Translations under genes and position numbers: made by a program
Shown here: piece after piece, positions 41,198 to 49,017 of the stretch
Numbering within the stretch: position 1 is the first letter of the stretch
Layout: every line of letters begins with the position of its first letter
Notes under the pieces: generated by a model
Seen by the model: only the letters and a program-made list of their open reading frames with translations
Told to the model about the DNA's origin: nothing
The model's database searches: none
DNA from: CADEED01 sp963839685
GTDB taxonomy: Bacteria > Pseudomonadota > Gammaproteobacteria > Steroidobacterales > Steroidobacteraceae
Assembly: GCA_963839685.1 (NCBI GenBank)
Contig: CAWIVS010000011.1
Span: 124,001 to 188,000 of the forward strand
DNA: 64,000 nucleotides
Direction of reading: 5' to 3'

Positions 41198-41461
41198 TCA
41201 GCGTCCGGCGGACCCGGCGGCTTTCGCTTCGAGCTCGGCGACGCGCCGCTCGAGCTCCTCGAGCCGCGCCCGCGTGCGTTCCAGCACCTTGCGTTGCGCA
41301 TCGAATTCGTCGCGCCCCGCCAGGTCGAGCTTTCCGAGGTTCGCGCGCAGCACGGCGCGGAAATTGTTCTCCAGGTCCTCGCGCAGACCCGCGGCACCGG
41401 ATGCGAGCCCCGGGGGCAGACCCTGCATCAGGCTGCGAAGCAACTCCTCTACCTTTGGCAT
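41198..41461 (-). CDS. ubiK: UbiK (YqiC/BMFP) ubiquinone biosynthesis accessory factor
   Basis: An 87-residue small helical protein. The BMFP pattern is clear: LENNFRAVLRANLGKLDLAGRDEF followed by the coiled-coil RKVLERTRARLEELERRV. It forms a complex with UbiJ and assists aerobic ubiquinone synthesis. The start is ATG 41461; purine-rich sequence lies directly before it. It is divergent from glnK with the nitrogen-regulated promoter region between. Confidence 0.9.
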   Translation of the reverse strand: MPKVEELLRSLMQGLPPGLASGAAGLREDLENNFRAVLRANLGKLDLAGRDEFDAQRKVLERTRARLEELERRVAELEAKAAGSAGR

Positions 41462-41606
41462 CTCCACCGGCGCTTCTCCTAACAAACTGCGGGCACTGTG
41501 CCCTGTTTTGTGGCGCTGACCAATTCGACGCCCCAATTGTGGGCGCCAATGCGGGGATCCCGCGATCTTTCGCGCCGCAGCGGGCCCTCTTCGCCACCCT
41601 CAAGGG

Positions 41607-41623
41607 CTGGCATGGAACCTGCA
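41607..41623 (+). promoter_or_regulatory. Sigma-54 promoter for glnK-amt
   Basis: CTGGCATGGAACCTGCA matches the sigma-54 consensus with 15 of 17 positions, including GG at -24 and GC at -12 with correct spacing. It lies 100 bp before the glnK start. Upstream is a tight dyad GGGCAC-T-GTGCCC (41491-41503), a possible activator site. A hairpin GGCCCAG/CTGGGCC (41635-41652) lies at the expected transcript start. Sigma-54/NtrC control is the rule for glnK-amtB operons. Confidence 0.85.
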
Positions 41624-41722
41624 CTTCGATCACAGGCCCAGAACACTGGGCCGGGAAATTATCGGATAGGGAGCATACGCGTGCCCGAAGGGCGCGCTCC
41701 ATCGGATAACGATGCCAAAGCG

Positions 41723-42061
41723 ATGAAAATGATCACTGCAATCATCCGGCCGTGGAAGCTCGACGACCTGCAAATGGCCGTCGCCCGCCTCGGCGTGCAG
41801 GGGATCACCGTCACCGAAGTCACCGGTTACGGCCGGCAGCGCGGGCATGCGGAGCACTACCGTGGCTCCGAATATCAGGTGCAGTTCGTTCCCAAGCTTC
41901 GCGTCGAAATTGTGCTCGACGATCCCTCCGCCGAAGCGGTCGTCGAGGCCATCACCAATGTTTGCCGCACGGGCAAGACCGGTGACGGCAAGATTTTCCT
42001 GGCGCCAGTCGGTGAAGCCGTGCGAATCCGCACGCGCGAATCCGGCGCGGCGGCAGCCTGA
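41723..42061 (+). CDS. glnK: PII signal protein GlnK
   Basis: A 112-residue PII protein sensing 2-oxoglutarate, ATP/ADP and, through uridylylation, glutamine. It starts MKMITAIIRPWKLDDL. The T-loop GYGRQRGHAEHYRGSEYQVQF carries the uridylylation Tyr51. The C-terminal block TGKTGDGKIFLAPVGEAVRIRT is conserved. It pairs with the downstream Amt channel, which it blocks under nitrogen sufficiency. A sigma-54 promoter precedes it. Confidence 0.95.
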   Translation: MKMITAIIRPWKLDDLQMAVARLGVQGITVTEVTGYGRQRGHAEHYRGSEYQVQFVPKLRVEIVLDDPSAEAVVEAITNVCRTGKTGDGKIFLAPVGEAVRIRTRESGAAAA

Positions 42062-42122
42062 GATGTCGTTGAGGAGTTGTTACATGCATCAAGATAAGAA
42101 GAGAACGAAGGGTGGCAGCGTG

Positions 42123-43517
42123 ATGCGCAGTCTCGGCGCAGCGCTGTTGTTGATGTTGCCGGCGCTGGTGTTCGCGCAGGATGCGCCGCCGCCGCCCAAC
42201 AAGGGCGACGTTTCATGGCTCATGACGAGCACGGTGCTGGTCATCCTCATGACCATTCCGGGACTGGCGCTGTTTTATGGCGGCATGGTCCGCAGCAAGA
42301 ATGTCCTGTCGCTGCTCATGCAGGTGATGATCGTCTTCTGCGTGGGCGTGCTGTTGTTTGCGATCTACGGCTACAGCGTCGCGTTCAGCGAAGGCAGCAA
42401 CGCGTTCTTCGGCGGTATTCGGCAAGATGTTCCTGAAGGGCATGACGCGGTGACTCGCTCGACCGGCACACTTCAGCAAGGCGACCAACATCCCCGAGCT
42501 CGGTTTCTTCTGCTTCCAGGCGACCTTCGCGGCCATTACGCCGGCACTGATCGTCGGCGCCTTCGCCGAACGCATCAAATTCAGCGCATTGCTGGTGTTC
42601 ATCCTCATCTGGTTGACCTTCGCCTACTACCCGATCGCGCACATGGTGTGGTTCTGGTCGGGTCCGGACGCGTTCACACCAGTGCCGAAGCAGCCAAGGC
42701 CGTGGAAGCGCACGACGGCTTCCTGTTTACCAAGGGAGCACTGGACTTCGCGGGCGGCACGGTGGTGCACATCAACGCCGGCATCGCAGGTCTCATAGGC
42801 TGCATGCTGATCGGCAAGCGCATCGGCTTCGGCCAGACCGCGCTGCCACCGCACAACGTGCCCCTGGTGATGATCGGCTCGGCGCTGCTGTGGGTGGGCT
42901 GGTTCGGCTTCAACGTCGGATCGAACCTCGAGGCCAATGGCTTCGCCACGCTGGTGTTTACCAACACACTGCTCGCCACCGCCGCCGCCACCCTGGCGTG
43001 GATGTTCGGTGAGTGGATCGTCAAAGGCTCCCCGACGATGCTCGGTGCCGCCTCGGGCGCGGTCGCGGGTCTGGTCGCGATCACCCCGGCCTGCGGCTGG
43101 GTGGGCCCGATGGGCTCGATCGCCATCGGTGTGCTCGCCGCGCTGATCTGTCTCTGGGCGGTCTCGGGTCTCAAGAAGATGATGGGTTACGACGACTCGC
43201 TCGACGTGTTCGGCGTGCACTGCATCGGCGGCATCGTCGGAGCCCTGCTCACCGGCGTGTTCAACTCGCCCGCGCTGGGCGGCACGGACGTGTACGACTA
43301 CGTCGCCAATGCCTTCCCGGATCCGGCCGACTACAACATGGGCGCGCACGTGATCTCGCAGTTGTGGGGCGTCGGCGTGACCCTGATCTGGTCGGGTGTG
43401 GTCTCGTTGATCGCCTACAAGCTGGTGGATCTCACCATTGGCCTGCGCGTCAACGAAGAGCAGGAACGCGAAGGCCTCGACACCGTGTCGCACGGCGAGC
43501 GGGCCTACAACGGCTGA
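42123..43517 (+). CDS. amtB: Ammonium transporter Amt/AmtB, internal frame disruptions
   Basis: An ammonium channel with a signal peptide (LLLMLPALVFAQ) and 11 membrane helices. The frame is good up to SNAFFGG (42416) and from SAEAAKAVEAHDG (42681) onward, where ALDFAGGTVVHINAGIAGL, FGFNVGSNLEANG and DVFGVHCIGGIVGALLTG carry pore residues. Between them, extra bases at 42417, about 42451, 42461-42471 (two) and 42676-42680 (two) scramble the frame. Correcting them restores KMFLKGMTRDSLAGTFSKATNIP..FFCFQATFAAITP and WFWSGPDAFT. The total of six extra bases keeps the outer frame open, so an automated call would miss the defect. Confidence 0.85.
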   Translation: MRSLGAALLLMLPALVFAQDAPPPPNKGDVSWLMTSTVLVILMTIPGLALFYGGMVRSKNVLSLLMQVMIVFCVGVLLFAIYGYSVAFSEGSNAFFGGIRQDVPEGHDAVTRSTGTLQQGDQHPRARFLLLPGDLRGHYAGTDRRRLRRTHQIQRIAGVHPHLVDLRLLPDRAHGVVLVGSGRVHTSAEAAKAVEAHDGFLFTKGALDFAGGTVVHINAGIAGLIGCMLIGKRIGFGQTALPPHNVPLVMIGSALLWVGWFGFNVGSNLEANGFATLVFTNTLLATAAATLAWMFGEWIVKGSPTMLGAASGAVAGLVAITPACGWVGPMGSIAIGVLAALICLWAVSGLKKMMGYDDSLDVFGVHCIGGIVGALLTGVFNSPALGGTDVYDYVANAFPDPADYNMGAHVISQLWGVGVTLIWSGVVSLIAYKLVDLTIGLRVNEEQEREGLDTVSHGERAYNG

Positions 43518-43587
43518 GCGCCGGCAAGTGAGAACTCCCGCACGGGCCCGCCAAAACGGGCCCGGTGTCGGGGGACCTTTCAGAATC

Positions 43588-43644
43588 GGGCCTTCCGGGA
43601 CGCCGTACCCCTCGTCGGCAAACCCCGGGAGGCCCTGTCTTTTT
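43588..43644 (+). terminator. Terminator after amt
   Basis: A 12-bp stem, GGGCCTTCCGGG (43588-43599) with CCCGGGAGGCCC (43624-43635), has one wobble pair and is followed by TGTCTTTTT. A smaller hairpin built from two CGGGCCCG copies (43543-43550 and 43557-43564) lies just before it. Confidence 0.7.
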
Positions 43645-43737
43645 GAGGATTCGGCCCCGAATAACCCCTTGTCTGTGATGGGGATCAAGGGTTCTCATAC
43701 GCACTCCCTGCGATAATCCGGCAACCGGAGGAAGCGC

Positions 43738-44211
43738 ATGCGTCACTCGATAACCCTTGCCGTCATTGCCGGCGTCCTTGCTTGCGGCGTAGCCCACGCG
43801 GGCGACGTCTACAAGTACGTGGACGAGCGTGGTCAAACGCTCTACACAGACAAGCCCATTCCGGGCGCCGTGCGCGTCGCGAGCACCGTTCCGCGGCCCG
43901 TCGCCGCCGCCGCTCGCGCCAACGCCTCGCAGCAGGCTGCCACCACGCAGCAGCTCGCCGCGAGCAACCAGCGAATTTCTCAGGCGCAGAACGATTCCCG
44001 TGTCGCCGGGAACGTTGCCAAGGATCTGGAAGCCACGCGTCTCGAGCGCTGCAGGAAGGCTCGCTCGGACTACGACACGTCGATCAACTCGCTGCGCCTC
44101 TACAAAATGGACAAGGATGGCAATCGCGTCTACCTGTCTGATGTCGAGCTCGCGCAGCGCCGCATCGACGCTGCCAAGGCAGTCGAATCCATTTGCGGCC
44201 CGCAGGGCTAA
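43738..44211 (+). CDS. Exported DUF4124-domain protein
   Basis: A 157-residue periplasmic protein with a signal peptide (ITLAVIAGVLACGVAHAG). The DUF4124 domain follows at once: DVYKYVDERGQTLYTDKPIPGA. The rest is Ala/Gln-rich and probably helical, with two cysteines (ERCRKA, ESICGPQG). DUF4124 proteins are common in beta- and gammaproteobacteria and have no known activity. The start is supported by GGAGGAAG upstream. It ends at its own terminator. Confidence 0.85.
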   Translation: MRHSITLAVIAGVLACGVAHAGDVYKYVDERGQTLYTDKPIPGAVRVASTVPRPVAAAARANASQQAATTQQLAASNQRISQAQNDSRVAGNVAKDLEATRLERCRKARSDYDTSINSLRLYKMDKDGNRVYLSDVELAQRRIDAAKAVESICGPQG

Positions 44212-44231
44212 CCGCCTCTTCGCTTCACGGA

Positions 44232-44255
44232 CGCCGCCCTCTTGGGCGGCGTTTT
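44232..44255 (+). terminator. Terminator after the DUF4124 gene
   Basis: Perfect 8-bp stem CGCCGCCC / GGGCGGCG with loop TCTT, followed by TTTT. It lies 20 bp after the stop codon. Confidence 0.85.
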
Positions 44256-44315
44256 CCGTTGTGGCGCGCAGCGCCTGAAAAGGTTTTCCTTTGTGGCGCG
44301 TGAGCGCCTGGAAAG
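44251..44315 (+). repeat. Tandem 32-bp repeat carrying GGCGC/GCGCC hairpins
   Basis: Two copies of a 32-33-bp unit (44251-44282 and 44283-44315) share GTTTTCC, then GTGGCGCG, then AGCGCCTG and an A-rich end. Each contains a GGCGC/GCGCC stem; the second has a GTGA (GNRA-type) loop. The same GTGGCGCGTGAGCGCCTG core recurs at 54812-54829 upstream of xerC. The unit lies between a terminator and the start of the dehydrogenase gene. Confidence 0.6.
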
Positions 44316-44332
44316 GCTGATAATCCGCGACT

Positions 44333-45217
44333 ATGTTGCGCGTCGGATTTGCCGGTCTCGGTGCCATGGGAGCCCCCATGGCGAAAAACCTCCACAAGGC
44401 AGGTCTGCTCACGGCCGTCTGGAACCGTACCCACGACAAGGCGACCGCGCTCGGCGCCGAACTTGGCGTCGCCGCGCCGGCATCCCTCGGTGATTTCGCC
44501 GGGCCGCTCGACGTCGCAGTGATCTGCGTCTCGGCCGACGCGGATGTGCGCAACGTCATCGAGGCGCTGGCCCCGGGACTCGCGCCGGGCGCGCTGCTCA
44601 TCGACTGCTCCACCGTCAGCGCCGACACCGCTCGCTGGGCCGAGCGTTTCCTGTCCGGGCGCAACGTGCTGTTCGTCGATGCTCCGGTCAGCGGCGGCGT
44701 CGAAGGTGCGAAGAACGGCACGCTCGCGATCATGTGTGGCGGCAAGCCTGCGGCATTCGACGCAGCGCGGCCGGTGCTCGCGGCCATGGGCAAGACCATC
44801 GAGCATTTCGGTCCCAGTGGCAGCGGCCAGGCCACCAAGGCCACCAACCAGATCATGTGCGCCGGCATCATCCGCGCCTGCGCCGAAGCCATGGCCTTCG
44901 CCGGTGCACACCAGCTGCCACTCGATCGCGTGGTGTCGACGCTGGGCGCGGGTGCGGGCTCGAGCTGGTACTTCGTTCACCGGGCGCCAAACATGATCCG
45001 CGAAAGTTACCCGGCGGGCTTTCGCGTGAAATTGCACGCCAAGGATCTGGCGATCTGCCGCGACATGGCGGCGCGTTTCGGCGTCTCGCTGCCAGTGGTC
45101 GATTCGATGCTCGCCGAATATGCCGAGCTGATCTCGCGCGGCTTCGGCGACGAGGACATCTCGGCCACGCACCGACTGAAACAGGCGTTGTTCAAGGGCG
45201 CAGCGCGCAACCCATGA
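44333..45217 (+). CDS. NAD(P)-dependent beta-hydroxyacid dehydrogenase
   Basis: A 294-residue enzyme of the 3-hydroxyisobutyrate/6-phosphogluconate dehydrogenase family. The Rossmann motif is GFAGLGAMGAPMAKNL, the substrate loop DAPVSGGVEGAKNGTL and the catalytic Lys in GSGQATKATNQI. Possible substrates include 3-hydroxyisobutyrate, tartronate semialdehyde or a succinic semialdehyde; the choice cannot be made from sequence. Its stop overlaps the histidine-kinase start as ATGA, coupling a metabolic enzyme to the AlgZ/AlgR pair. Confidence 0.88.
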   Translation: MLRVGFAGLGAMGAPMAKNLHKAGLLTAVWNRTHDKATALGAELGVAAPASLGDFAGPLDVAVICVSADADVRNVIEALAPGLAPGALLIDCSTVSADTARWAERFLSGRNVLFVDAPVSGGVEGAKNGTLAIMCGGKPAAFDAARPVLAAMGKTIEHFGPSGSGQATKATNQIMCAGIIRACAEAMAFAGAHQLPLDRVVSTLGAGAGSSWYFVHRAPNMIRESYPAGFRVKLHAKDLAICRDMAARFGVSLPVVDSMLAEYAELISRGFGDEDISATHRLKQALFKGAARNP

Positions 45218-46326
45218 GCGCCGGCGCGCGAGACCTGCCCGCGCGAGACTCTTCCTTGCGGGAAGGAGACCAGCCCCCGCAGCTCTATCTACCCGACTTC
45301 TGCCGGGCGCGCGCCGTGCTCGCCATCGTGATCATCTGCGAGCTCACCGCGCTGGTGCTGGCGCTGGCACGCAACGAGGCGGCGCTGGGATTCTGGGCGG
45401 ACCTGGCGCGCACCTCGATGTTCCTGCTGTGGATCGGCCTGTTCGGCGCCGGCATGTTGTGTGTCCTGCGCGGCTACCTGAACCGCCAGTCGCTCGCCAA
45501 AGGATCCGCGATCGTGCTGGGGCTCACCGCCATGCTGGTCATGGTGATTTCCACCGCCGCGTACTGGTTCGGCGAGCGCGCCGAGTGGATCGAAGGCAAC
45601 CCGCTGTTCCCGCAGGATCACTGGACCTTCCTGGTGCGCAACCTGGTGATCGCACTGGTGGTGACGGCGCTGGCGCTGCGCTATTTCTACGTGACGCACG
45701 AGTGGCGTCACAACGTCGAGCTGCAGGCCAAGGCGCGGGTGTACGCGCTGCAGGCGCGCATCCGGCCGCACTTCCTGTTCAACAGCATGAACACCATCGC
45801 CGCGCTGACGCGCAGCAACCCGGCGCGCGCCGAGGAGGCGGTGCAGGATCTGGCGGACCTGTTCCGCGCCAATCTCAACGAGAAGCGCAATGAAATCCCG
45901 CTGGCCGAAGAGATCGACGTGGCCCGCACCTACCAGCGCATGGAGCAGCTGCGCCTGGGCAACCGGCTGCGCGTGGAATGGAAGATCGAACCATTGCCGC
46001 AGAACGCGCTGGTTCCCGGCCTCACGCTGCAGCCGCTGCTGGAGAACGCCATCTATCACGGGGTCGAGCCGCGCCCGGATGGCGGCGTGGTCACGGTGGT
46101 CGGTGAGTTCAACAAGGGCATGATCACCATTGTCGTGCGCAACCCGTTGCCCGCCGCCAACCTCACCATGCGCGACGGCAATCGCCTGGCGCTCGCCAAC
46201 ATCAAGGAACGCCTCGATCTCATGTACGGCGAGCGCGCCACGGTCAAGGCCGGACGCTTCGACGATGAATACATCGTGACGCTGCGTTTCCCCTTCCGGG
46301 CTGCCGAGGCTGCGCGCCCGGCATGA
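45214..46326 (+). CDS. algZ: Sensor histidine kinase, AlgZ/LytS type
   Basis: A 370-residue membrane kinase. ATG 45214 overlaps the previous stop. About four hydrophobic segments (residues about 30-160) precede the HisKA_7TM-less LytS-type kinase core: QARIRPHFLFNSMNTIAAL with phospho-accepting His186. The ATPase N-box is LTLQPLLENAIYHGVE, and the G region is GNRLALANIKERL. It should phosphorylate the LytTR regulator encoded 10 bp downstream. In Pseudomonas the equivalent AlgZ(FimS)/AlgR pair controls alginate and type IV pili; targets here are unknown. Confidence 0.88.
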   Translation: MSAGARDLPARDSSLREGDQPPQLYLPDFCRARAVLAIVIICELTALVLALARNEAALGFWADLARTSMFLLWIGLFGAGMLCVLRGYLNRQSLAKGSAIVLGLTAMLVMVISTAAYWFGERAEWIEGNPLFPQDHWTFLVRNLVIALVVTALALRYFYVTHEWRHNVELQAKARVYALQARIRPHFLFNSMNTIAALTRSNPARAEEAVQDLADLFRANLNEKRNEIPLAEEIDVARTYQRMEQLRLGNRLRVEWKIEPLPQNALVPGLTLQPLLENAIYHGVEPRPDGGVVTVVGEFNKGMITIVVRNPLPAANLTMRDGNRLALANIKERLDLMYGERATVKAGRFDDEYIVTLRFPFRAAEAARPA

Positions 46327-46336
46327 ACCCCAATCC

Positions 46337-47074
46337 ATGAGTACCACAGTGCTGATCGTCGACGACGAGCCCCCAGCGCGCGAGCGCCTGCGCTCCATGT
46401 TGCTGGAAACCGAGGGTTTCGACGTGGCGGGTGAGGCGGAGAACGGCCAGCGGGCCCTCGAGCTCTGCGACTCGCTGCAACCCGACATCGTGCTGCTCGA
46501 CGTGCGCATGCCGGGCATCGACGGGCTCGAAGTGGCGCGACATCTCGCGACACAGGCCGAGCCGCCCGCGGTCATTTTCATCACCGCCTTCGACGAATAC
46601 GCGCTGCAGGCCTTCGATTCCGAGGCCATCGCCTACCTGCTAAAGCCGATCCGCGCCGAAAAGCTGCTCGCTGCGCTCGCCAAGGCCGGCCGGCTCACGC
46701 GCCCGCAGCTGCAGCAGGTGGCCAGTGCCGCGCGCGAAAACCCGCGGCGCACGCACATCGGCGTGCGCGGCCGCGAGGGCCTGAAACTGATACCAGTCGA
46801 AGAAGTGCTCTGTTTTCACGCCGATCAGAAATACACCACGGTCAGGCACCAGAACGGCGAGGACCTCATCGAGGATTCGCTCAAGACACTCGAAGAGGAA
46901 TTCGCCGCCACGTTCGTGCGCATTCATCGCAACGCCCTGGTCAACACGAAATATCTCGAGCGCATCGCACGCGACGCGAGCGGCCAGCACTTCGTGCACC
47001 TGCGCGGCTTTCCCGAGCCTCTGGAAGTCAGCCGGCGCATGGCGGGCGATCTCAAGGATCGCTTTCGGATCTAA
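46337..47074 (+). CDS. algR: LytTR response regulator, AlgR type
   Basis: A 245-residue regulator. The receiver domain has the acidic pair DDE (9-11), phospho-acceptor Asp55 in VLLDVRMPG, and the TAFDEYALQAF and LLKPI blocks. The C-terminal LytTR DNA-binding domain contains VRGREGLKLIPVEEVLCFHADQKY and FVRIHRNALVNTKYL. It is directly paired with the upstream kinase. Its stop codon overlaps the stop of the convergent 2Fe-2S protein gene by two bases, so the two genes end tail to tail without a terminator. Confidence 0.92.
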   Translation: MSTTVLIVDDEPPARERLRSMLLETEGFDVAGEAENGQRALELCDSLQPDIVLLDVRMPGIDGLEVARHLATQAEPPAVIFITAFDEYALQAFDSEAIAYLLKPIRAEKLLAALAKAGRLTRPQLQQVASAARENPRRTHIGVRGREGLKLIPVEEVLCFHADQKYTTVRHQNGEDLIEDSLKTLEEEFAATFVRIHRNALVNTKYLERIARDASGQHFVHLRGFPEPLEVSRRMAGDLKDRFRI

Positions 47075-47631
47075 CGCGGGGCGTCGAACGGTCCGCGCAG
47101 GCGGATGATCTGTCCTGGCGCCAGTTCGTGAACCTCGACATCCACGGTTGCAGCGGTGGCTGCCACCACCGGCACACGTTCGCGTTCACCGGCGGCCGTT
47201 TCGACGTCGACGAATTTGCCCGGTCGCAGCCCGGGCGTCGCCGATCCAAGGATGCGCAAACTCGCGTGTGTGCCGCCGACTGCCAGTGGCTTGGTGCGCT
47301 CGACGACGACGCCGCGGACATCATGCTCCCCGGCCGCGAGCGCGCGTGTTTCGATACGCAGGTCGGAACGCGGCTGCGCCTGGCAGAGCAGCACTTCACC
47401 TCGTGCGACCTCGGACGCGATGATCCCCGGCGGCAGACGATCTCCCGGGTAGCCAATCTGCCCCGACACGACCTTTGCCTTGCAGGAGGCGCAACGACCC
47501 GCACGGCAGCTGTGCGGCAGCGGAATCCCGGCGGCGAGCGCGACGCCGAGCACGTCGTCAGTGGCGGCCACGACGATGTCGTGACCCCCGGGTTCGATGT
47601 GAACCCTGAACCTGGCGATCGGGTCGATCAG
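47071..47631 (-). CDS. 2Fe-2S ferredoxin-domain oxidoreductase-like protein
   Basis: A plant-type ferredoxin domain ligates one 2Fe-2S cluster through CRAGRCASC and the later LLCQAQP. It is followed by an OB-like flavin-reductase beta domain (VRGVVVERTKPL..GKFVDVETAAG). The NAD-binding half of CDP-6-deoxyglucoseen reductase-type enzymes is absent. The good ferredoxin start RFRVHIEPGGHDIVVAATDD lies upstream of GTG 47571, so translation probably begins earlier. The only suitable codon is CTG at 47631, overlapping the DUF2167 stop as CTGA. The start is therefore uncertain. It may transfer electrons to an unknown partner. Confidence 0.65.
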   Translation of the reverse strand: MIDPIARFRVHIEPGGHDIVVAATDDVLGVALAAGIPLPHSCRAGRCASCKAKVVSGQIGYPGDRLPPGIIASEVARGEVLLCQAQPRSDLRIETRALAAGEHDVRGVVVERTKPLAVGGTHASLRILGSATPGLRPGKFVDVETAAGERERVPVVAATAATVDVEVHELAPGQIIRLRGPFDAPR

Positions 47632-48521
47632 GCCGCCGGATCCTTCTTTCTGCCGTACAGTTTCGCGAACAATCCGCCGATCGCCAGCAACCCGATGAAG
47701 ATGAACTTCTTGAAAGCGAGCAGCAGCGCCGCGAGTTTCCCGAACAGGCCGAGCTTCGCGGCCACGCCTCCGGCAATCAGCGCGCCGAGCCCGTATTCCG
47801 CCAGCCGGTCGGTCTTGGCGTTGTATTCGCCATAACGATGGCCCAGGTTGAACTCGGCGATGCGAAGCAGCGGCTTCATGTCCGAACGGATCTGGCCAAG
47901 TTGTTCCATGGTTGCCACCGCATTCATGGATAACACGCCTTCGCGACCGAGCACGCGTACGTCGTAGTTGAGTGTGTGGACGGTGCTGGTGCCGAATTGC
48001 AGCTCCTTCGCCCAGTAGAGTTTCTTCGCCGACGCGTCGTAACGCGGCTGCTCGGCCCAGCCGATCAGGCGCACGGGCTCATAACCGGCCTGCTCACGGG
48101 CCTCGTTGTCTTCCTCGGTACCCGCCTTCATGTCACTCATCAGGTCGTCGTAGTCGATCTCGGCTGCATCGGAGTCGTCGACGTGACCGTCAGTGATGTA
48201 ACTGAGAATCACCGCCCAGCCCGTCTCGCTCATGGGATCGACCTGGGTGGGGATGATTGCACCCTGGGTATCGTTGCCGGGCTCGTTGCCCCAGGCCACC
48301 AGGAGTTTTTCGGTTTCCGCCGGATCGAGATACCGGTAGCTGCCGCCAAGGTGCAGGGTTGCAACCTTGTTAGGCAGGGCGACTTCGCCCGTCTGGTATT
48401 CGAAGTTCGGTCCTTCCGTCGCCTCGGACTCCTGCGCGAAGGCCTCTGAACCGAGTGCGTACAACGAGCCCAGCAGCAGGCCCAGGGTGAGTCTCATTGT
48501 CGCTATAGTTGGAGCTCTCAT
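47628..48521 (-). CDS. DUF2167 membrane protein
   Basis: A 297-residue exported or membrane protein. ATG 48521 follows GGGAGG six bases upstream; ATG 48497 would give a shorter signal peptide (MRLTLGLLLGSLYALGSEAF). The large periplasmic part contains the family blocks GEVALPNKVATLHLG, GWAVILSYITDGHVDDSDA and EPVRLIGWAEQPRYDASAKKLYW. Two C-terminal hydrophobic helices (LIAGGVAAKLGLFGKLAALL and FKKFIFIGLLAIGGLFA) anchor it. The function of DUF2167 is unknown. Its stop overlaps the likely start of the 2Fe-2S gene. Confidence 0.85.
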   Translation of the reverse strand: MRAPTIATMRLTLGLLLGSLYALGSEAFAQESEATEGPNFEYQTGEVALPNKVATLHLGGSYRYLDPAETEKLLVAWGNEPGNDTQGAIIPTQVDPMSETGWAVILSYITDGHVDDSDAAEIDYDDLMSDMKAGTEEDNEAREQAGYEPVRLIGWAEQPRYDASAKKLYWAKELQFGTSTVHTLNYDVRVLGREGVLSMNAVATMEQLGQIRSDMKPLLRIAEFNLGHRYGEYNAKTDRLAEYGLGALIAGGVAAKLGLFGKLAALLLAFKKFIFIGLLAIGGLFAKLYGRKKDPAA

Positions 48522-48573
48522 CGTCAACCTCCCAGTTGAGACGCCGGGACGCTAGCACAAGCCGAGGGCCGTC

Positions 48574-48996
48574 ATGTTCGACAACCCCGCAAAACCTGAA
48601 ATCGACGCACTCCTGCGGCGCGCCCGAACCGTCGCCGTCCTCGGGTTGTCGGCGACGCCGGGGCGGCCCAGCCACCACGTGGCCAGCGAACTGCAGAAGT
48701 TCGGTTATCGCATCGTGCCGGTGAATCCTAACGCGACCGAAATCCTCGGGGAGCGTGCGTGGCCGGACCTCGCATCGGCGCTCGAGGGCGCAGGCCCGGT
48801 CGACGTGGTGGACATATTCCGCCGGCCCGAACACGTGGCGGGCATCGTCGACGATGCCATCCGGCTGAAGATTCCGGCGTTGTGGTTCCAGGAGGGCGTG
48901 ATCGATGCCGCCGCCGCGCGCAAGGCGCGTGACGCCGGCATCTTCACCGTCATGGATCGCTGCATGTACAAGCAGCGCACGGCGCTGGGCCGCTGA
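48574..48996 (+). CDS. CoA-binding domain protein (YccU-like)
   Basis: A 140-residue single Rossmann domain of the CoA_binding_2 family. VAVLGLSATPGRPSHHVA forms the nucleotide loop, then VPVNPNATEILGERAWPDL, VDIFRRPEHV and ALWFQEGVIDAAAA. Members bind CoA or acyl-CoA; the cellular role is not settled. It is divergent from the DUF2167 gene and convergent with the rhamnosidase gene, ending 21 bp from it. Confidence 0.9.
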   Translation: MFDNPAKPEIDALLRRARTVAVLGLSATPGRPSHHVASELQKFGYRIVPVNPNATEILGERAWPDLASALEGAGPVDVVDIFRRPEHVAGIVDDAIRLKIPALWFQEGVIDAAAARKARDAGIFTVMDRCMYKQRTALGR

Positions 48997-49017
48997 CGCC
49001 CGGCGACTCACGGGCCC

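Noticed and set aside
43543..43564. CGGGCCCG pair as a separate terminator
   Set aside because: A good hairpin but no T-tract follows; the next hairpin with TGTCTTTTT is the better terminator.
44734..45213. In-frame 5' extension of the AlgZ kinase into the dehydrogenase gene
   Set aside because: The extension is the out-of-frame translation of the dehydrogenase; ATG 45214 with ATGA overlap is the natural start.
31770..45295. Three identical-looking strings CTCTATCTACC followed by a purine (near 31775, 34430, 45281)
   Set aside because: Each encodes Leu-Tyr-Leu-Pro-Asp in an unrelated gene with the same codons; probably codon-context bias, not a functional repeat.
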